Assembly (NCBI GenBank): GCA_963754305.1
Contig: CAVWFR010000024.1
Location: 157,055 to 221,054 of the forward strand
From: DATEDA01 sp963754305
GTDB lineage: Bacteria; Pseudomonadota; Gammaproteobacteria; Burkholderiales; SG8-39
Length of the DNA: 64,000 nt
Direction of reading: 5' to 3'
Positions within the stretch are counted from its first letter, which is position 1; the number at the start of each line of letters is the position of its first letter. The notes under the pieces were generated by a model. That model saw only the letters and a program-made list of their open reading frames with translations. It was not told the DNA's origin and searched no databases. Made by a program: the position numbers and the translations under genes. Below are positions 25,371 through 32,924 of the stretch, piece after piece.

Positions 25371-26402
25371 TCAGGCGAATTGACGGAGGAAGCGCAGGTC
25401 GCCGTCGAAGAACAGGCGCAGGTCGTTGATCCCGTAGCGGAGCATCGTCAGGCGCTCCAGCCCCGAGCCGAACGCGAAGCCGGTATAGCGCTCGGGGTCG
25501 AGGCCGAAGTTGCGCACCACCGTCGGATGCACCTGTCCGGCGCCCGAGATCTCGAGCCAGCGGCCGTCCTTGAACGCCATGTCGATCTCGGCCGAGGGTT
25601 CGGTGAACGGGAAGAACGACGGCCGGAAACGCACGCGCAGATCGTCGGTCTCGAAGAACCGCCGCAGGAAATCGGTGTAGACCCCCTTCAGGTCGGCGAA
25701 GCTGATGTCCTCGCCGATCCAGAGGCCCTCGACCTGATGAAACATCGGCGAGTGGGTGGCGTCACTGTCCACCCGGTAGGTGCGGCCGGGCGCGATGACC
25801 TTGATGGGGGGTACTTCCGCCGCCTGGCCGAACCGTTGCACCCACACCCGCGCATAACGGACCTGCATCGGGCTCGTGTGGGTGCGCAGCAGGAGCGGCA
25901 GGCCGCCGGCGTCCTTCTCGTCGACGTAGAACGTGTCCTGCATCGACCGCGCCGGGTGGTTCTCGGGGTTGTTCAGCGCGGTGAAGTTGTACCAGTCGTT
26001 CTCGATCTCCGGACCGTCGGCGACGTCGAACCCGACCGAGCGGAAGATCGCCTCGACCCGCTGCCAGGTGCGGACGATGGGGTGGATGCTGCCGCGCCCG
26101 CGCGAGCGTCCGGGGAGCGTGACGTCGAGCGCTTCCTCGGCGAGCCGGGCATCGAGCCTCGCGCTCGCGATCCCCGCGCGGCGGACCTCGAGCAGGCGCT
26201 CGATCTCGTCCTTCGCGGCATTGATCCGGCTGCCGCGATCGCGCTTCTCCTCCGGTGCCAGCTTCCCGAGCCCCTTGAGAAGCTCGGTCAGCACACCCTG
26301 CTTGCCGAGGTAACGCGCTTTCGCGTTCTCCAGCCGCGGGAGATCGTCGATCGCGGCGAACTGCGACGCCGCTTCGGCGACGATGGCGTCGACGTCTTGC
26401 AT
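25371..26402 (-). CDS. pheS: Phenylalanine--tRNA ligase subunit alpha
   Basis: 343 residues from ATG 26402 (MQDVDAIVAEAASQFAAIDD), chosen over an ATG 12 codons earlier because PheS proteins begin here. Class II synthetase motifs are present: motif 1 HPIVRTWQRVEAIFRSVGFD, motif 2 near HQVEGLWIGEDISFADLKG, and motif 3 FAFGSGLERLTMLRYGINDL. The N-terminal coiled coil (about residues 1-90) binds tRNA. It is the catalytic subunit for tRNA-Phe charging and forms the operon with pheT and the ribosomal genes upstream. Confidence 0.98.
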   Translation of the reverse strand: MQDVDAIVAEAASQFAAIDDLPRLENAKARYLGKQGVLTELLKGLGKLAPEEKRDRGSRINAAKDEIERLLEVRRAGIASARLDARLAEEALDVTLPGRSRGRGSIHPIVRTWQRVEAIFRSVGFDVADGPEIENDWYNFTALNNPENHPARSMQDTFYVDEKDAGGLPLLLRTHTSPMQVRYARVWVQRFGQAAEVPPIKVIAPGRTYRVDSDATHSPMFHQVEGLWIGEDISFADLKGVYTDFLRRFFETDDLRVRFRPSFFPFTEPSAEIDMAFKDGRWLEISGAGQVHPTVVRNFGLDPERYTGFAFGSGLERLTMLRYGINDLRLFFDGDLRFLRQFA

Positions 26403-26456
26403 CGCGCGAGGAGCCCGCGGCGCCCGGCGGGGCGCCAATGTGCCCGGACCGCTGCC

Positions 26457-26819
26457 TCAGCCCGCGCCGAGCTGCGCCTTGGCCGCCTCCGCGAGCTTCG
26501 CGAACGCGGCCTTGTCGGCGACGGCGAGGTCGGCCAGCATCTTGCGGTCGATCTCGATCGCCGCCTTCTTGAGGCCGTTCATGAATACGCTATAGCTCAT
26601 GCCGGACTGTCGGGCGGCGGCGTTGATGCGTGCGATCCAAAGCGCGCGGAACTCGCGCTTGCGGACGCGGCGGTCGCGGTAGGCGTACTGCCCCGCCTTC
26701 ATGACCGCCTGCTTGGCGACGCGGAAGACGTTCCCCCGCCGGCCGCGGAATCCCTTCGCCTTGGCGATGACCTTCTTGTGCTTGGCGTGTGCGGTGACGC
26801 CGCGTTTTACGCGTGGCAT
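26457..26819 (-). CDS. rplT: 50S ribosomal protein L20
   Basis: A 120-residue basic protein, MPRVKRGVTAHAKHKKVIAK at the start, with AKGFRGRRGNVFRVAKQAV and WIARINAAARQSGMSYSVF, the hallmarks of L20. It binds 23S rRNA early in 50S assembly. In E. coli L20 also represses translation of rpmI-rplT by binding leader RNA. It is 11 bases after rpmI. Confidence 0.98.
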   Translation of the reverse strand: MPRVKRGVTAHAKHKKVIAKAKGFRGRRGNVFRVAKQAVMKAGQYAYRDRRVRKREFRALWIARINAAARQSGMSYSVFMNGLKKAAIEIDRKMLADLAVADKAAFAKLAEAAKAQLGAG

Positions 26820-26830
26820 GGTCGATTTCC

Positions 26831-27028
26831 TCAGGCGTTCGGCAGCATTGCGCGGATCGCGCGCTTGTCGGCGTCGTGCACGTTGGTGGTGCCGCGGAGG
26901 TGGCGCTTCCGCTTGGTCGACTTCTTGGTGAGGATGTGGCGCAGGAACGCCCGCGAGCGTTTGATTCCGCCGCCCTTCTGGATGCGGAAACGCTTCGCGG
27001 CGCTCTTCTTCGTCTTGAGCTTGGGCAT
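26831..27028 (-). CDS. rpmI: 50S ribosomal protein L35
   Basis: A 65-residue basic protein (MPKLKTKKSAAKRFRIQKGG), the standard L35 length and start. It lies between infC and rplT, as in nearly all Proteobacteria. A tight hairpin at 27052-27069 in its leader may take part in regulation. Confidence 0.98.
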   Translation of the reverse strand: MPKLKTKKSAAKRFRIQKGGGIKRSRAFLRHILTKKSTKRKRHLRGTTNVHDADKRAIRAMLPNA

Positions 27029-27051
27029 GACTACTCCTGGTAGATATTGAA

Positions 27052-27069
27052 CAAGGGGCAGGCCCCTTG
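27052..27069 (-). promoter_or_regulatory. Perfect hairpin in the rpmI leader
   Basis: On the minus strand CAAGGGGC, loop CT and GCCCCTTG form an 8-bp perfect stem with a 2-base spacer, about 24 bases before the rpmI ATG and after the infC stop at 27180. No T run follows, so it is not a simple terminator. In E. coli the L20 protein binds leader RNA in this position to block rpmI-rplT translation, so a role in autoregulation is possible but not shown. Confidence 0.45.
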
Positions 27070-27179
27070 CAGATCCCTCGAGCTACGGCTTTCGCCCGAT
27101 CGATCCAACGCCGGGTGGCTCCGGGAGGAGCGCTTCAAAACCACGGCACCGCTTGTTTTGCCCACGCGAGCGGGCGGCG

Positions 27180-27809
27180 TTACGAGGCGCTCGACCCACC
27201 TTCCGCCGGGGCCGGAGACGCTTGTGCTTCCTCGAGCTTGGGCTCCTTCCTGATCTCTTTCTTCTCGTCCTTCTTGTCTTCTTTCTTCTTCCCCTTCTTC
27301 GCCCCGAGGACCATGATCATCTGCCGGCCCTCCATCTTGGGGAACTGCTCCACGATGCCATAGGGCTCGAGGTCGTTCCTCACCCGCTCGAGGAGGCGTA
27401 TGCCGAATTCCTGGTGCGCCATCTCGCGGCCGCGGAAGCGCAGCGTGATCTTGGTCTTGTCCCCCTCCTCGAGGAACCGAATCAGGTTGCGCAGCTTGAT
27501 CTGGTAGTCACCCTCGTCGGTGCCGGGCCGGAACTTGATTTCCTTGACCTGGATCTGCTTCTGCTTGAGCTTCGCCTCGTGCGCCTTTTTCTGCTCGCGG
27601 TACTTGAACTTCCCGTAGTCCATCAGCTTGCACACCGGCGGCTGCGCCGTCGGTGCAATCTCGACGAGGTCCACGTCGCGCTCCTCCGCCATCTTCAGCG
27701 CGTCCCGCGTGGCGACGATTCCGAGCTGCTCCCCGTCCTCCGCGACCAACCTCACTTCCGGCGCGGTGATCTCGCCGTTCAGGCGCTGCGCCCTGTTCTC
27801 TGTTGCGAT
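27180..27809 (-). CDS. infC: Translation initiation factor IF-3, probable AUC start codon
   Basis: The family consensus start RxNxEIxAPEVRL is reached only if translation begins at the ATC at 27807-27809: IATENRAQRLNGEITAPEVR. There is no ATG or other standard start until a GTG 18 codons later, which would remove conserved residues. AGGAGGT lies 6 bases upstream of the ATC. A rare start (AUU in E. coli) is known for infC and allows IF-3 to repress its own synthesis. The N domain (LAEDGEQLGIV-type), linker and C domain (VKEIKFRPGTDEGDYQIKLR, GIVEQFPKMEGRQMIMVL) are complete. The tail after residue 175 is Lys/Glu-rich and about 30 residues longer than in E. coli. Confidence 0.96.
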   Translation of the reverse strand: MATENRAQRLNGEITAPEVRLVAEDGEQLGIVATRDALKMAEERDVDLVEIAPTAQPPVCKLMDYGKFKYREQKKAHEAKLKQKQIQVKEIKFRPGTDEGDYQIKLRNLIRFLEEGDKTKITLRFRGREMAHQEFGIRLLERVRNDLEPYGIVEQFPKMEGRQMIMVLGAKKGKKKEDKKDEKKEIRKEPKLEEAQASPAPAEGGSSAS

Positions 27810-27895
27810 GTGATACCTCCTGTCGGGTCCTGCGTCCCCTGGATCAGGGGAATATACAAGGGGGAGCGCCCTCTTGCGTTACGCGGGACGAAAAA

Positions 27896-29809
27896 TTAGG
27901 TCGCGCTGCCCGCTACCGCCTCGCGTCTGAGGCGCTCAATGAATATCGGGAGATCCATCGGTCCCAGATCTTCACCGCCACGGGTACGCACGGCCACCTT
28001 GCCCGCGGCGCGTTCCTTGTCGCCGACGATCAGCTGATAAGGCAACTTCTGCAGGCTATGTTCCCGGATTTTATAGGTAATCTTCTCGTTCCTCAAATCG
28101 GCTTCGACCCGGAAGCCGGCCGCCTCGAGCGCCTCGGTAACCTGCCGAGCGTAGTCCGCCTGACGCTCGGAGATATTCAGCACCACCGCGTGGATCGGGG
28201 CGAGCCATAGCGGCATCGCGCCCGCGTAATGCTCGAGGAGGATGCCGATAAAGCGCTCCATGGAGCCGACGATCGCACGATGGAGCATGACCGGGGTCTT
28301 CCGCGAGTTGTCATCGGCGACGTATTCGGCCCCGAGCCGCTCGGGCATGTTGAAATCGACCTGCATCGTGCCGCACTGCCAGACGCGGCCGATGCCGTCC
28401 TTGAGCGAGTACTCGATCTTCGGCCCGTAGAACGCACCCTCCCCGGGCGAGATCTCGAACGTGCAGCCCGAGCGCTCCAGCGACTCGATGAGCGCGTGCT
28501 CGGCCTTGTCCCAGAGCGCGTCCGCGCCGACGCGCTTGGCCGGGCGCGTCGCCACCTTGTAGATGACGTCGGTAAAGCCGAAATCACGGTAGACCCGCTG
28601 TAGCAGCGCGGTGAAAGCCACGCACTCGCCGAGGATGTGGTCTTCAGTGCAGAAGATGTGGCCGTCGTCCTGAGTGAAGGCACGAACGCGCATGATCCCG
28701 TGCAGCGCACCCGATGGCTCGTTCCGGTGGCAGTTCCCGAACTCGCCGTAGCGCAGCGGCAGGTCGCGATAGCTGTGGAGGCGCGCACGGTAGATCTGTA
28801 CGTGCCCCGGGCAGTTCATCGGCTTGATCGCGTAGTCGCGGTTCTCGGAGCTGGTGGTGAACATGTTCTCCTTGAAGTTCTCCCAATGCCCCGACCGCTC
28901 CCAGAGGCTGCGCTCGATAATCTGCGGCGCGCGCACCTCCTGGTAGCCGTTGTCGCGATAGACGCGGCGCATGTACTGCTCCACCGCCTGCCAGATCGTC
29001 CAGCCCTTCGGGTGCCAGAAGATCATGCCCGGCGCCTCCTCCTGCATGTGGAAGAGGTCGAGCTGCGTCCCGAGGCGGCGGTGATCGCGCTTCTCGGTCT
29101 CCTCGAGCATGTGGAGGTAGGCGTCCTGGTCCTCCTTCTTCGCCCACGCCGTGCCGTAGATGCGCTGGAGCATTTCGTTCTTCGAGTCGCCGCGCCAATA
29201 GGCGCCCGCGACCTTCATCAACTTGAAGACCTTCAGCTTACCGGTCGACGGCACGTGCGGCCCGCGGCAGAGGTCGACGAAGTCGCCCTCGCGGTAGAGC
29301 CCGATCGGCTCGCCGGCGGGAATCGCCGCGATGATCTCGGCCTTGTAGCGCTCGCCGATCGACTTGAAGAACTCGACCGCCTTGTCGCGCTCCCACTCTT
29401 CGCGAACGACCGGAATGTCGCGCTTCGCGAGCTCGGTCATCCGCTTCTCGATCGCCGCGAGATCCTCCGGCGTGAACGGCCGCTTGAACGAGAAGTCGTA
29501 GTAGAAGCCGTTCTCGATCACCGGCCCGATCGTCACCTGCGCGTCGGGGAAGAGCTCTTTAACCGCGTAGGCGAGCAGGTGAGCGGTCGAGTGCCGGATG
29601 ATCTCGAGCCCGTCCCGCTCCTTGTCGGTGACGATCGCGACCTCCGCGTCACGCTCGACGCGGTGGGAAGTATCGACGAGCTTGCCGTCGACGCGGCCGG
29701 CGAGCGCGGCCCGAGCAAGGCCGGGGCCGATCGATTGGGCGATCTCGGCGACCGTCACCGGCCCCGGGAAGGGCCGCTGCGAGCCGTCGGGAAGACGGAT
29801 GTTCACCAT
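27896..29809 (-). CDS. thrS: Threonine--tRNA ligase
   Basis: A 637-residue class II synthetase of the usual length. Domains: TGS (VNIRLPDGSQRPFPGPVTVA), the editing domain with HSTAHLLAYAVKELFPDAQV and CRGPHVPSTGKLK, the catalytic core (motif 2 region RYGEFGNCHRNEPSGALHG), and the anticodon-binding domain (PIHAVVLNISERQADYARQV). The zinc ligands include the Cys of MNCPGH. It charges tRNA-Thr. The start ATG at 29809 has AGGAA upstream. It is the first gene of the core block; infC follows after 86 bases. A structured leader ends 20 bases upstream of the ATG. Confidence 0.98.
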   Translation of the reverse strand: MVNIRLPDGSQRPFPGPVTVAEIAQSIGPGLARAALAGRVDGKLVDTSHRVERDAEVAIVTDKERDGLEIIRHSTAHLLAYAVKELFPDAQVTIGPVIENGFYYDFSFKRPFTPEDLAAIEKRMTELAKRDIPVVREEWERDKAVEFFKSIGERYKAEIIAAIPAGEPIGLYREGDFVDLCRGPHVPSTGKLKVFKLMKVAGAYWRGDSKNEMLQRIYGTAWAKKEDQDAYLHMLEETEKRDHRRLGTQLDLFHMQEEAPGMIFWHPKGWTIWQAVEQYMRRVYRDNGYQEVRAPQIIERSLWERSGHWENFKENMFTTSSENRDYAIKPMNCPGHVQIYRARLHSYRDLPLRYGEFGNCHRNEPSGALHGIMRVRAFTQDDGHIFCTEDHILGECVAFTALLQRVYRDFGFTDVIYKVATRPAKRVGADALWDKAEHALIESLERSGCTFEISPGEGAFYGPKIEYSLKDGIGRVWQCGTMQVDFNMPERLGAEYVADDNSRKTPVMLHRAIVGSMERFIGILLEHYAGAMPLWLAPIHAVVLNISERQADYARQVTEALEAAGFRVEADLRNEKITYKIREHSLQKLPYQLIVGDKERAAGKVAVRTRGGEDLGPMDLPIFIERLRREAVAGSAT

Positions 29810-29829
29810 GGGTCAGGGTTCCTGAAGGC

Positions 29830-29857
29830 AAAAAAAAGTGCGGGCGGGCCGCACTTT
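29830..29857 (-). terminator. Intrinsic terminator hairpin immediately before thrS
   Basis: On the minus strand AAAGTGCGG, loop CCCGC and CCGCACTTT form a 9-bp perfect stem followed by a run of T (the 8 A at 29830-29837 on the plus strand). It is a textbook rho-independent terminator by shape, placed 20 bases upstream of the thrS start. Confidence 0.85.
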
Positions 29858-29922
29858 CCTCAACGTGACGCGCTCCGCCGCGGCTCTCAGCCGGCTTTCC
29901 TACGCGTTCGCGTGGTCACGTT
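29830..29922 (-). promoter_or_regulatory. Structured thrS leader, candidate attenuator
   Basis: Read on the minus strand, the leader has an 8-bp long-range pair (AACGTGAC at 29922-29915 with GTCACGTT at 29869-29862), a small CGGCT/AGCCG hairpin inside it (29893-29881), and then a terminator hairpin with T run (29857-29830). Only 20 bases separate the T run from the thrS ATG, too little for a promoter, so thrS mRNA must read through the terminator. This is the layout of an attenuator or antiterminator. What it would sense is not visible; E. coli thrS is controlled by a tRNA-like operator in its leader, which is a different mechanism. Confidence 0.5.
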
Positions 29923-29943
29923 CTGGGGTCCTTCGGAAAAATC

Positions 29944-29968
29944 TGGTAGGCGCGATTGGACTCGAACC
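29944..29968 (-). other. Bare tRNA 3' end (T arm, acceptor strand, CCA): likely attachment-site remnant
   Basis: The minus strand reads GGTTCGAGTCCAATCGCGCC then TACCA, i.e. the T loop TTCGAGT, T-stem strand CCAAT, acceptor strand CGCGCCT, a discriminator A and an encoded CCA. The rest of a tRNA is missing: the next bases (ATTTAAGAGGG on the plus strand) break the T stem. Integrative elements that use tRNA 3' ends leave exactly such a piece at one border. Upstream of thrS many Betaproteobacteria have a tRNA gene. The isoacceptor cannot be assigned from the 3' end alone. Confidence 0.65.
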
Positions 29969-30173
29969 ATTTAAGAGGGTCAAGCACGGGGTGTGCCGGG
30001 TATGAGAATCAATTAGTTACGAGATGGGTCTCCCCTCCAAACCCCCTCGATTTCCCGAATTTGTCCCCGAATTTGTCCCGGGACTTGCCTCGAAGTTGAG
30101 CGACCTCTACATGTGTCGCAAACGGTCGGAGTGTTCGCTGTCATTTGCCGGCGTCACGGGCGGGACGACCTGA
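29969..30173. other. Start of accessory region, no recognised gene
   Basis: These about 200 bases follow the bare tRNA end. They contain a tandem phrase, GAATTTGTCCC, at about 30056 and 30069, and otherwise no frame with a family signature. In tRNA-targeting elements this interval often holds the 3' end of an integrase gene, but none is recognisable here. Confidence 0.35.
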
Positions 30174-30824
30174 TTAAGAGTGGTTGCTTCCCCCGTATCG
30201 CTGCGCCTGGCTCGATGCCGCACTCATCGATGGCGTGTGAAGCTCAATGACGAACAGCTCGTAATAAGGGAGCAGAGCGCATAGGGGCCAGACATCGACC
30301 GTGAAAAAGTCGGCCGCGTCGAGGCGTCGTCAATTCGTCATGAGAAATATCGGTAGGGTGAGTTGGCCGCGCGTCGGAGCAGGCGCGATCGCCTCGCGCG
30401 TCAGCATCTTGGCGATGGTTGCGCGCGCGGCGGGGTGGTGAAGGTCGGAACGCACGTTGTTGGGCGTGGAGCAAGAGTGCAGGTTGGCGCTGTCTCGTAG
30501 GACGGCCTTTGGATTGTCTACATCATGTGCGTTACCGTGACCTCTACGGAGGAAGGTCTAATTCATGCGATATGTTGAGATGGCGGACATCGCGGAGGAC
30601 GCGATCGGATCCAGCTCGAGGAGCTTCTTGCGGCCTACTGCCTTCGCATGCCGGGCAAGGAGTCGGCGTTCAGCGTCGCTGAAGATTATCCGCCGACGAC
30701 CGAGACGCGCCTTGAGCATCCGATTCTCGGCCTTGAGGTACTCGATGAACCCTTCCTGCTGCCGGGCGAGCCACGCAGCGAATGCGAGTATCAGAAACTG
30801 AACCAGCGGCGAGGCTTGAACCAT
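30174..30824 (-). pseudogene. rve-type (integrase-core) transposase, decayed
   Basis: Two separate parts of one transposase family are seen on the minus strand. The N-terminal part, MVQASPLVQFLILAFAAWLA with a coiled segment YLKAENRMLKARLGRRRIIF and SDAERRLLARHAKAVGRKKL, runs from 30824 to about 30620. A later part, TIAKMLTREAIAPAPTRGQL followed by a stop and DAADFFTVDVWPLCALLPYY, ELFVIELHTPS, belongs to the beginning of the DDE core (first catalytic Asp region FFTVDVW). The middle is deleted or scrambled, frames change, and a stop ends it at 30174. It is a dead insertion sequence. Confidence 0.65.
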
Positions 30825-31138
30825 GGCACGAGCCTACCCGAGGCCGCCGCGCCATGCTTGTTCGACCTCGATTCAGTATTTGGACTGCAAGCCCTCGGTT
30901 CCAGCGTGTGGCCAGGTGGACCGACGAATCCGGCTCGGTGGAATGCTGACTCGGTGGAATGCTGAGTTTCTATCATCACGCCGACGCATGACCAGTCCGT
31001 CCTAATTTTGGACCATACGGCGTCGCCGTTTCCTCAGGTAACGACCACACCCTGCTCCGTCCAGCCGCGCGGGAGCATCTCTCGCGCCGTCTAGCAGCCG
31101 CGCAGAGGGAAGGGAACCGGCGAGCTCTGGGTGCCGCG

Positions 31139-31310
31139 ATGAACCACCACCTGGGTTACGCCGCCGGTGCCGACAAGCCGGCGGCGGCGACCAACCACCG
31201 CAACGGCAAGAGTGGCAAGACCATTCTGACCGACGACGGGGCGTTGCGCATCGAGGTGCCGCGGGATCGGGAAGGAGAATTCGAACCCAAACTCATCGGC
31301 AAGTCGCACG
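31139..31310 (+). pseudogene. IS256-family (mutator-type) transposase fragment
   Basis: The frame reads MNHHLGYAAG, then ATNHRNGKSGKTILTDDGAL and RIEVPRDREGEFEPKLIGK. IS256 transposases have the same sequence just before their DDE core (HLGYE, RNG, L-I-VPRDR-G-FEP). Nothing of the catalytic part remains; after 31310 the frame loses the pattern. It is a short remnant in plus orientation between other mobile scraps. Confidence 0.7.
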
Positions 31311-31336
31311 GGCTCGCGGATCATCCACCGGCCCAG

Positions 31337-31840
31337 CGCAGGGCGCTCGCAATCACTTCCTGAGCCTTGATCGGGGAGGCGGCCGAGGTTCGCCAGGAGA
31401 TCGTCGTAATGCTCCGGGTCGAGCTCGGGCAGCCGCCGCGTCCCGTACCGGCTCACGAGCAACTCGCGAAGCTCGCCCATATCGATCCTGGACGCCGCCC
31501 CTCTGCCGGGCGGCAAGCGCCTGACCCGCTCGGCAGCGACTTATTGCGCTCGCTCTGCCGCTGCCTGGCGAGCCTTCCTGGCGCTCTCCTGCCCGGCCCA
31601 CCATTCTCTGTTGTTCAGCCCCCGGGCTTGCCGCTCGGCTTCGGCCTGGCGTGCGGCTGCTTTCCGGGCCGGCCTCTCGGCCAGCGACGCGCTCGGAACG
31701 ACCGCCCGCCTGGCCGCCCGGCGGGATCCCGGCCGTTCGTTAACGATTGTGCCGCGGATTGACGCACCGCTGCGCCTGGCGCCATAGTCGTTCCCGCGCA
31801 TCATCACTGTAGCGAGGGAGAGACGTGAACGCCGGAACAC
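31337..31840 (-). pseudogene. Unidentified minus-strand reading frames, possibly of phage or plasmid origin
   Basis: One frame (31840-31541) encodes a basic, Ala/Arg-rich sequence ending WWAGQESARKARQAAAERAQ. Just downstream a second frame reads RIDMGELRELLVSRYGTRRL, PELDPEHYDDLLANLGRLP. The second looks like the C-terminal helix-rich end of phage antirepressor-like proteins (a RYG...LP...YD pattern), but the match is weak and I do not assign a function. The two may be parts of one gene broken by a frameshift near 31520. Confidence 0.3.
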
Positions 31841-32040
31841 GGGATGAACGGCCGGTAGTCGGGCGACGAGTGTGGGTGGAGGTCGCCGACCAAAGCGGAT
31901 TGCCGGCCCGGGTCCCGGGGAGGATAGTCAGCGTCGCCGCGAGCGGATTTCTCGATGGTGGCATCATCATCGAGATCCGTCCGGGCCGAGTAGTTTCCGT
32001 CACGGCGGTGCAGCGCGGTACGAAGTGGGATTACGCGTAG
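31825..32040 (+). CDS. Small hypothetical protein
   Basis: A GTG at 31825 follows GAGGGAGAGAC and opens a 71-residue frame: NAGTRDERPVVGRRVWVEVA, GLPARVPGRIVSVAASGFL, DGGIIIEIRPGRVVSVTAVQ. The pattern of alternating hydrophobic residues suggests a small beta-barrel, like PilZ- or SH3-type modules, but no diagnostic residue is present. It is the only clean short gene in this scrap-filled segment, with a ribosome site. Confidence 0.5.
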   Translation: MNAGTRDERPVVGRRVWVEVADQSGLPARVPGRIVSVAASGFLDGGIIIEIRPGRVVSVTAVQRGTKWDYA

Positions 32041-32227
32041 CGCTAGCTCATCCGGACCTCGAAAATCCCGTGTTGCGTGCGCGCGCTGTCACCACTACCC
32101 CGGCACAGCACTGACGCTGTCCTTGTGAGAAAGCCGGTGCCTGAGCAGCGCGACGAAAGCCTTGTGTAGTACCTGTGGTCCGCAATAATTGGTAGCCTCG
32201 GGTTGACGACCCACTCCGCTGCAGTGG

Positions 32228-32509
32228 CTGTTGTTGCTTGATCGGAACAGTCCGACGCGAGTGTTTGGACTGGATGATTCCGATCTCCGAGGCGCACCTG
32301 CGATCCATCCTCAAAATCTGGATGGGCCACTACAACCGGTCGCGTCCTCAAATGTCCCTTGGACCGGGTGTGCCCGATCCGCCGGCGAAGCTGTCCTGTT
32401 CCAGACCCAACCATCCCGACATCGCATTCGCGAGGGCGTCGTCGAGCTCGCGAACTCGGTGCTGAGTAGGCTGCATCACGACTATTCGCTCGCGCAAGCA
32501 GTCGTGTGA
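32228..32509 (+). pseudogene. C-terminal remnant of an rve-type transposase (plus strand)
   Basis: The frame reads MIGTVRRECLDWMIPISEAH, LRSILKIWMGHYNRSRPQMS and LGPGVPDPP, the end of the DDE core (Glu of the catalytic triad lies in the preceding R-E-C region) with the HYN...RPH-type motif. After about 32400 the sense continues in another frame, VVELANSVLSRLHHDYSLAQ, to a stop at 32509. The rest of the insertion sequence is not here. It is a different subtype from the transposase at 32.9 kb. Confidence 0.7.
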
Positions 32510-32703
32510 TCGGATATTTGCGCACCACAGGGTAGGTGATCGAGTGCGCAACGTCGGGGTTTGGGTGCGGAGCCGAGCGCGGACCGTGCTCGATCATTAC
32601 GAGCAAGCGAAACGTCGCCTTAATCGCGACGAAGAAACCACGGGCGACGATTACGCGAGCGTGATTGCGTAGAGCATCCGCCCGCCGCCAAAAGTTCGCT
32701 GCC

Positions 32704-32900
32704 TTACTCCACCTTCACGCCGAGGTCGCGCACGATTTTGCCCCAGTATGCGAGGTCGGCGGCGAGCTGCGTCGAGAGGTGCTCGGCCGAGGTGCCGGTG
32801 GGGGTGAGGCCGAACGTGCGCAGGCGGTCTTGAACGTCCTGCATCTTCACGATCTTCACGATCTCGACGTTGAGCCGCGCCACAATCGCGTCCGGCGGCG
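32704..32900 (-). pseudogene. C-terminal fragment of a Bug-family (TctC-like) binding protein
   Basis: The minus-strand frame reads PPPDAIVARLNVEIVKIVKM, QDVQDRLRTFGLTPTGTSAE and ends WGKIVRDLGVKVE before a stop at 32704. This is the standard last third of Bug receptors (PPDIVARLN...ALGLEPVGGTPEEFA...W..V). The front of the gene is gone; the frame joins transposase sequence at about 32900. It is the third Bug-type gene in the window. Confidence 0.75.
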
Positions 32901-32924
32901 GACTTGCTGCAGTTCGTCGTCGTC

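Noticed and set aside
23393..27050. Very long plus-strand open frames (582 and 814 codons) opposite pheT and pheS
   Set aside because: They lie antisense to PheT, PheS, L20 and L35, which are certain. Their translations are charged and repetitive, as expected from antisense reading of GC-rich genes.
29944..29968. Complete tRNA gene upstream of thrS
   Set aside because: Only the T arm, acceptor strand and CCA are found; no D arm, anticodon arm or 5' acceptor strand can be formed from the neighbouring sequence.
28637..29974. 445-codon plus-strand frame opposite thrS
   Set aside because: Antisense shadow of thrS with no recognisable domain and no ribosome site.
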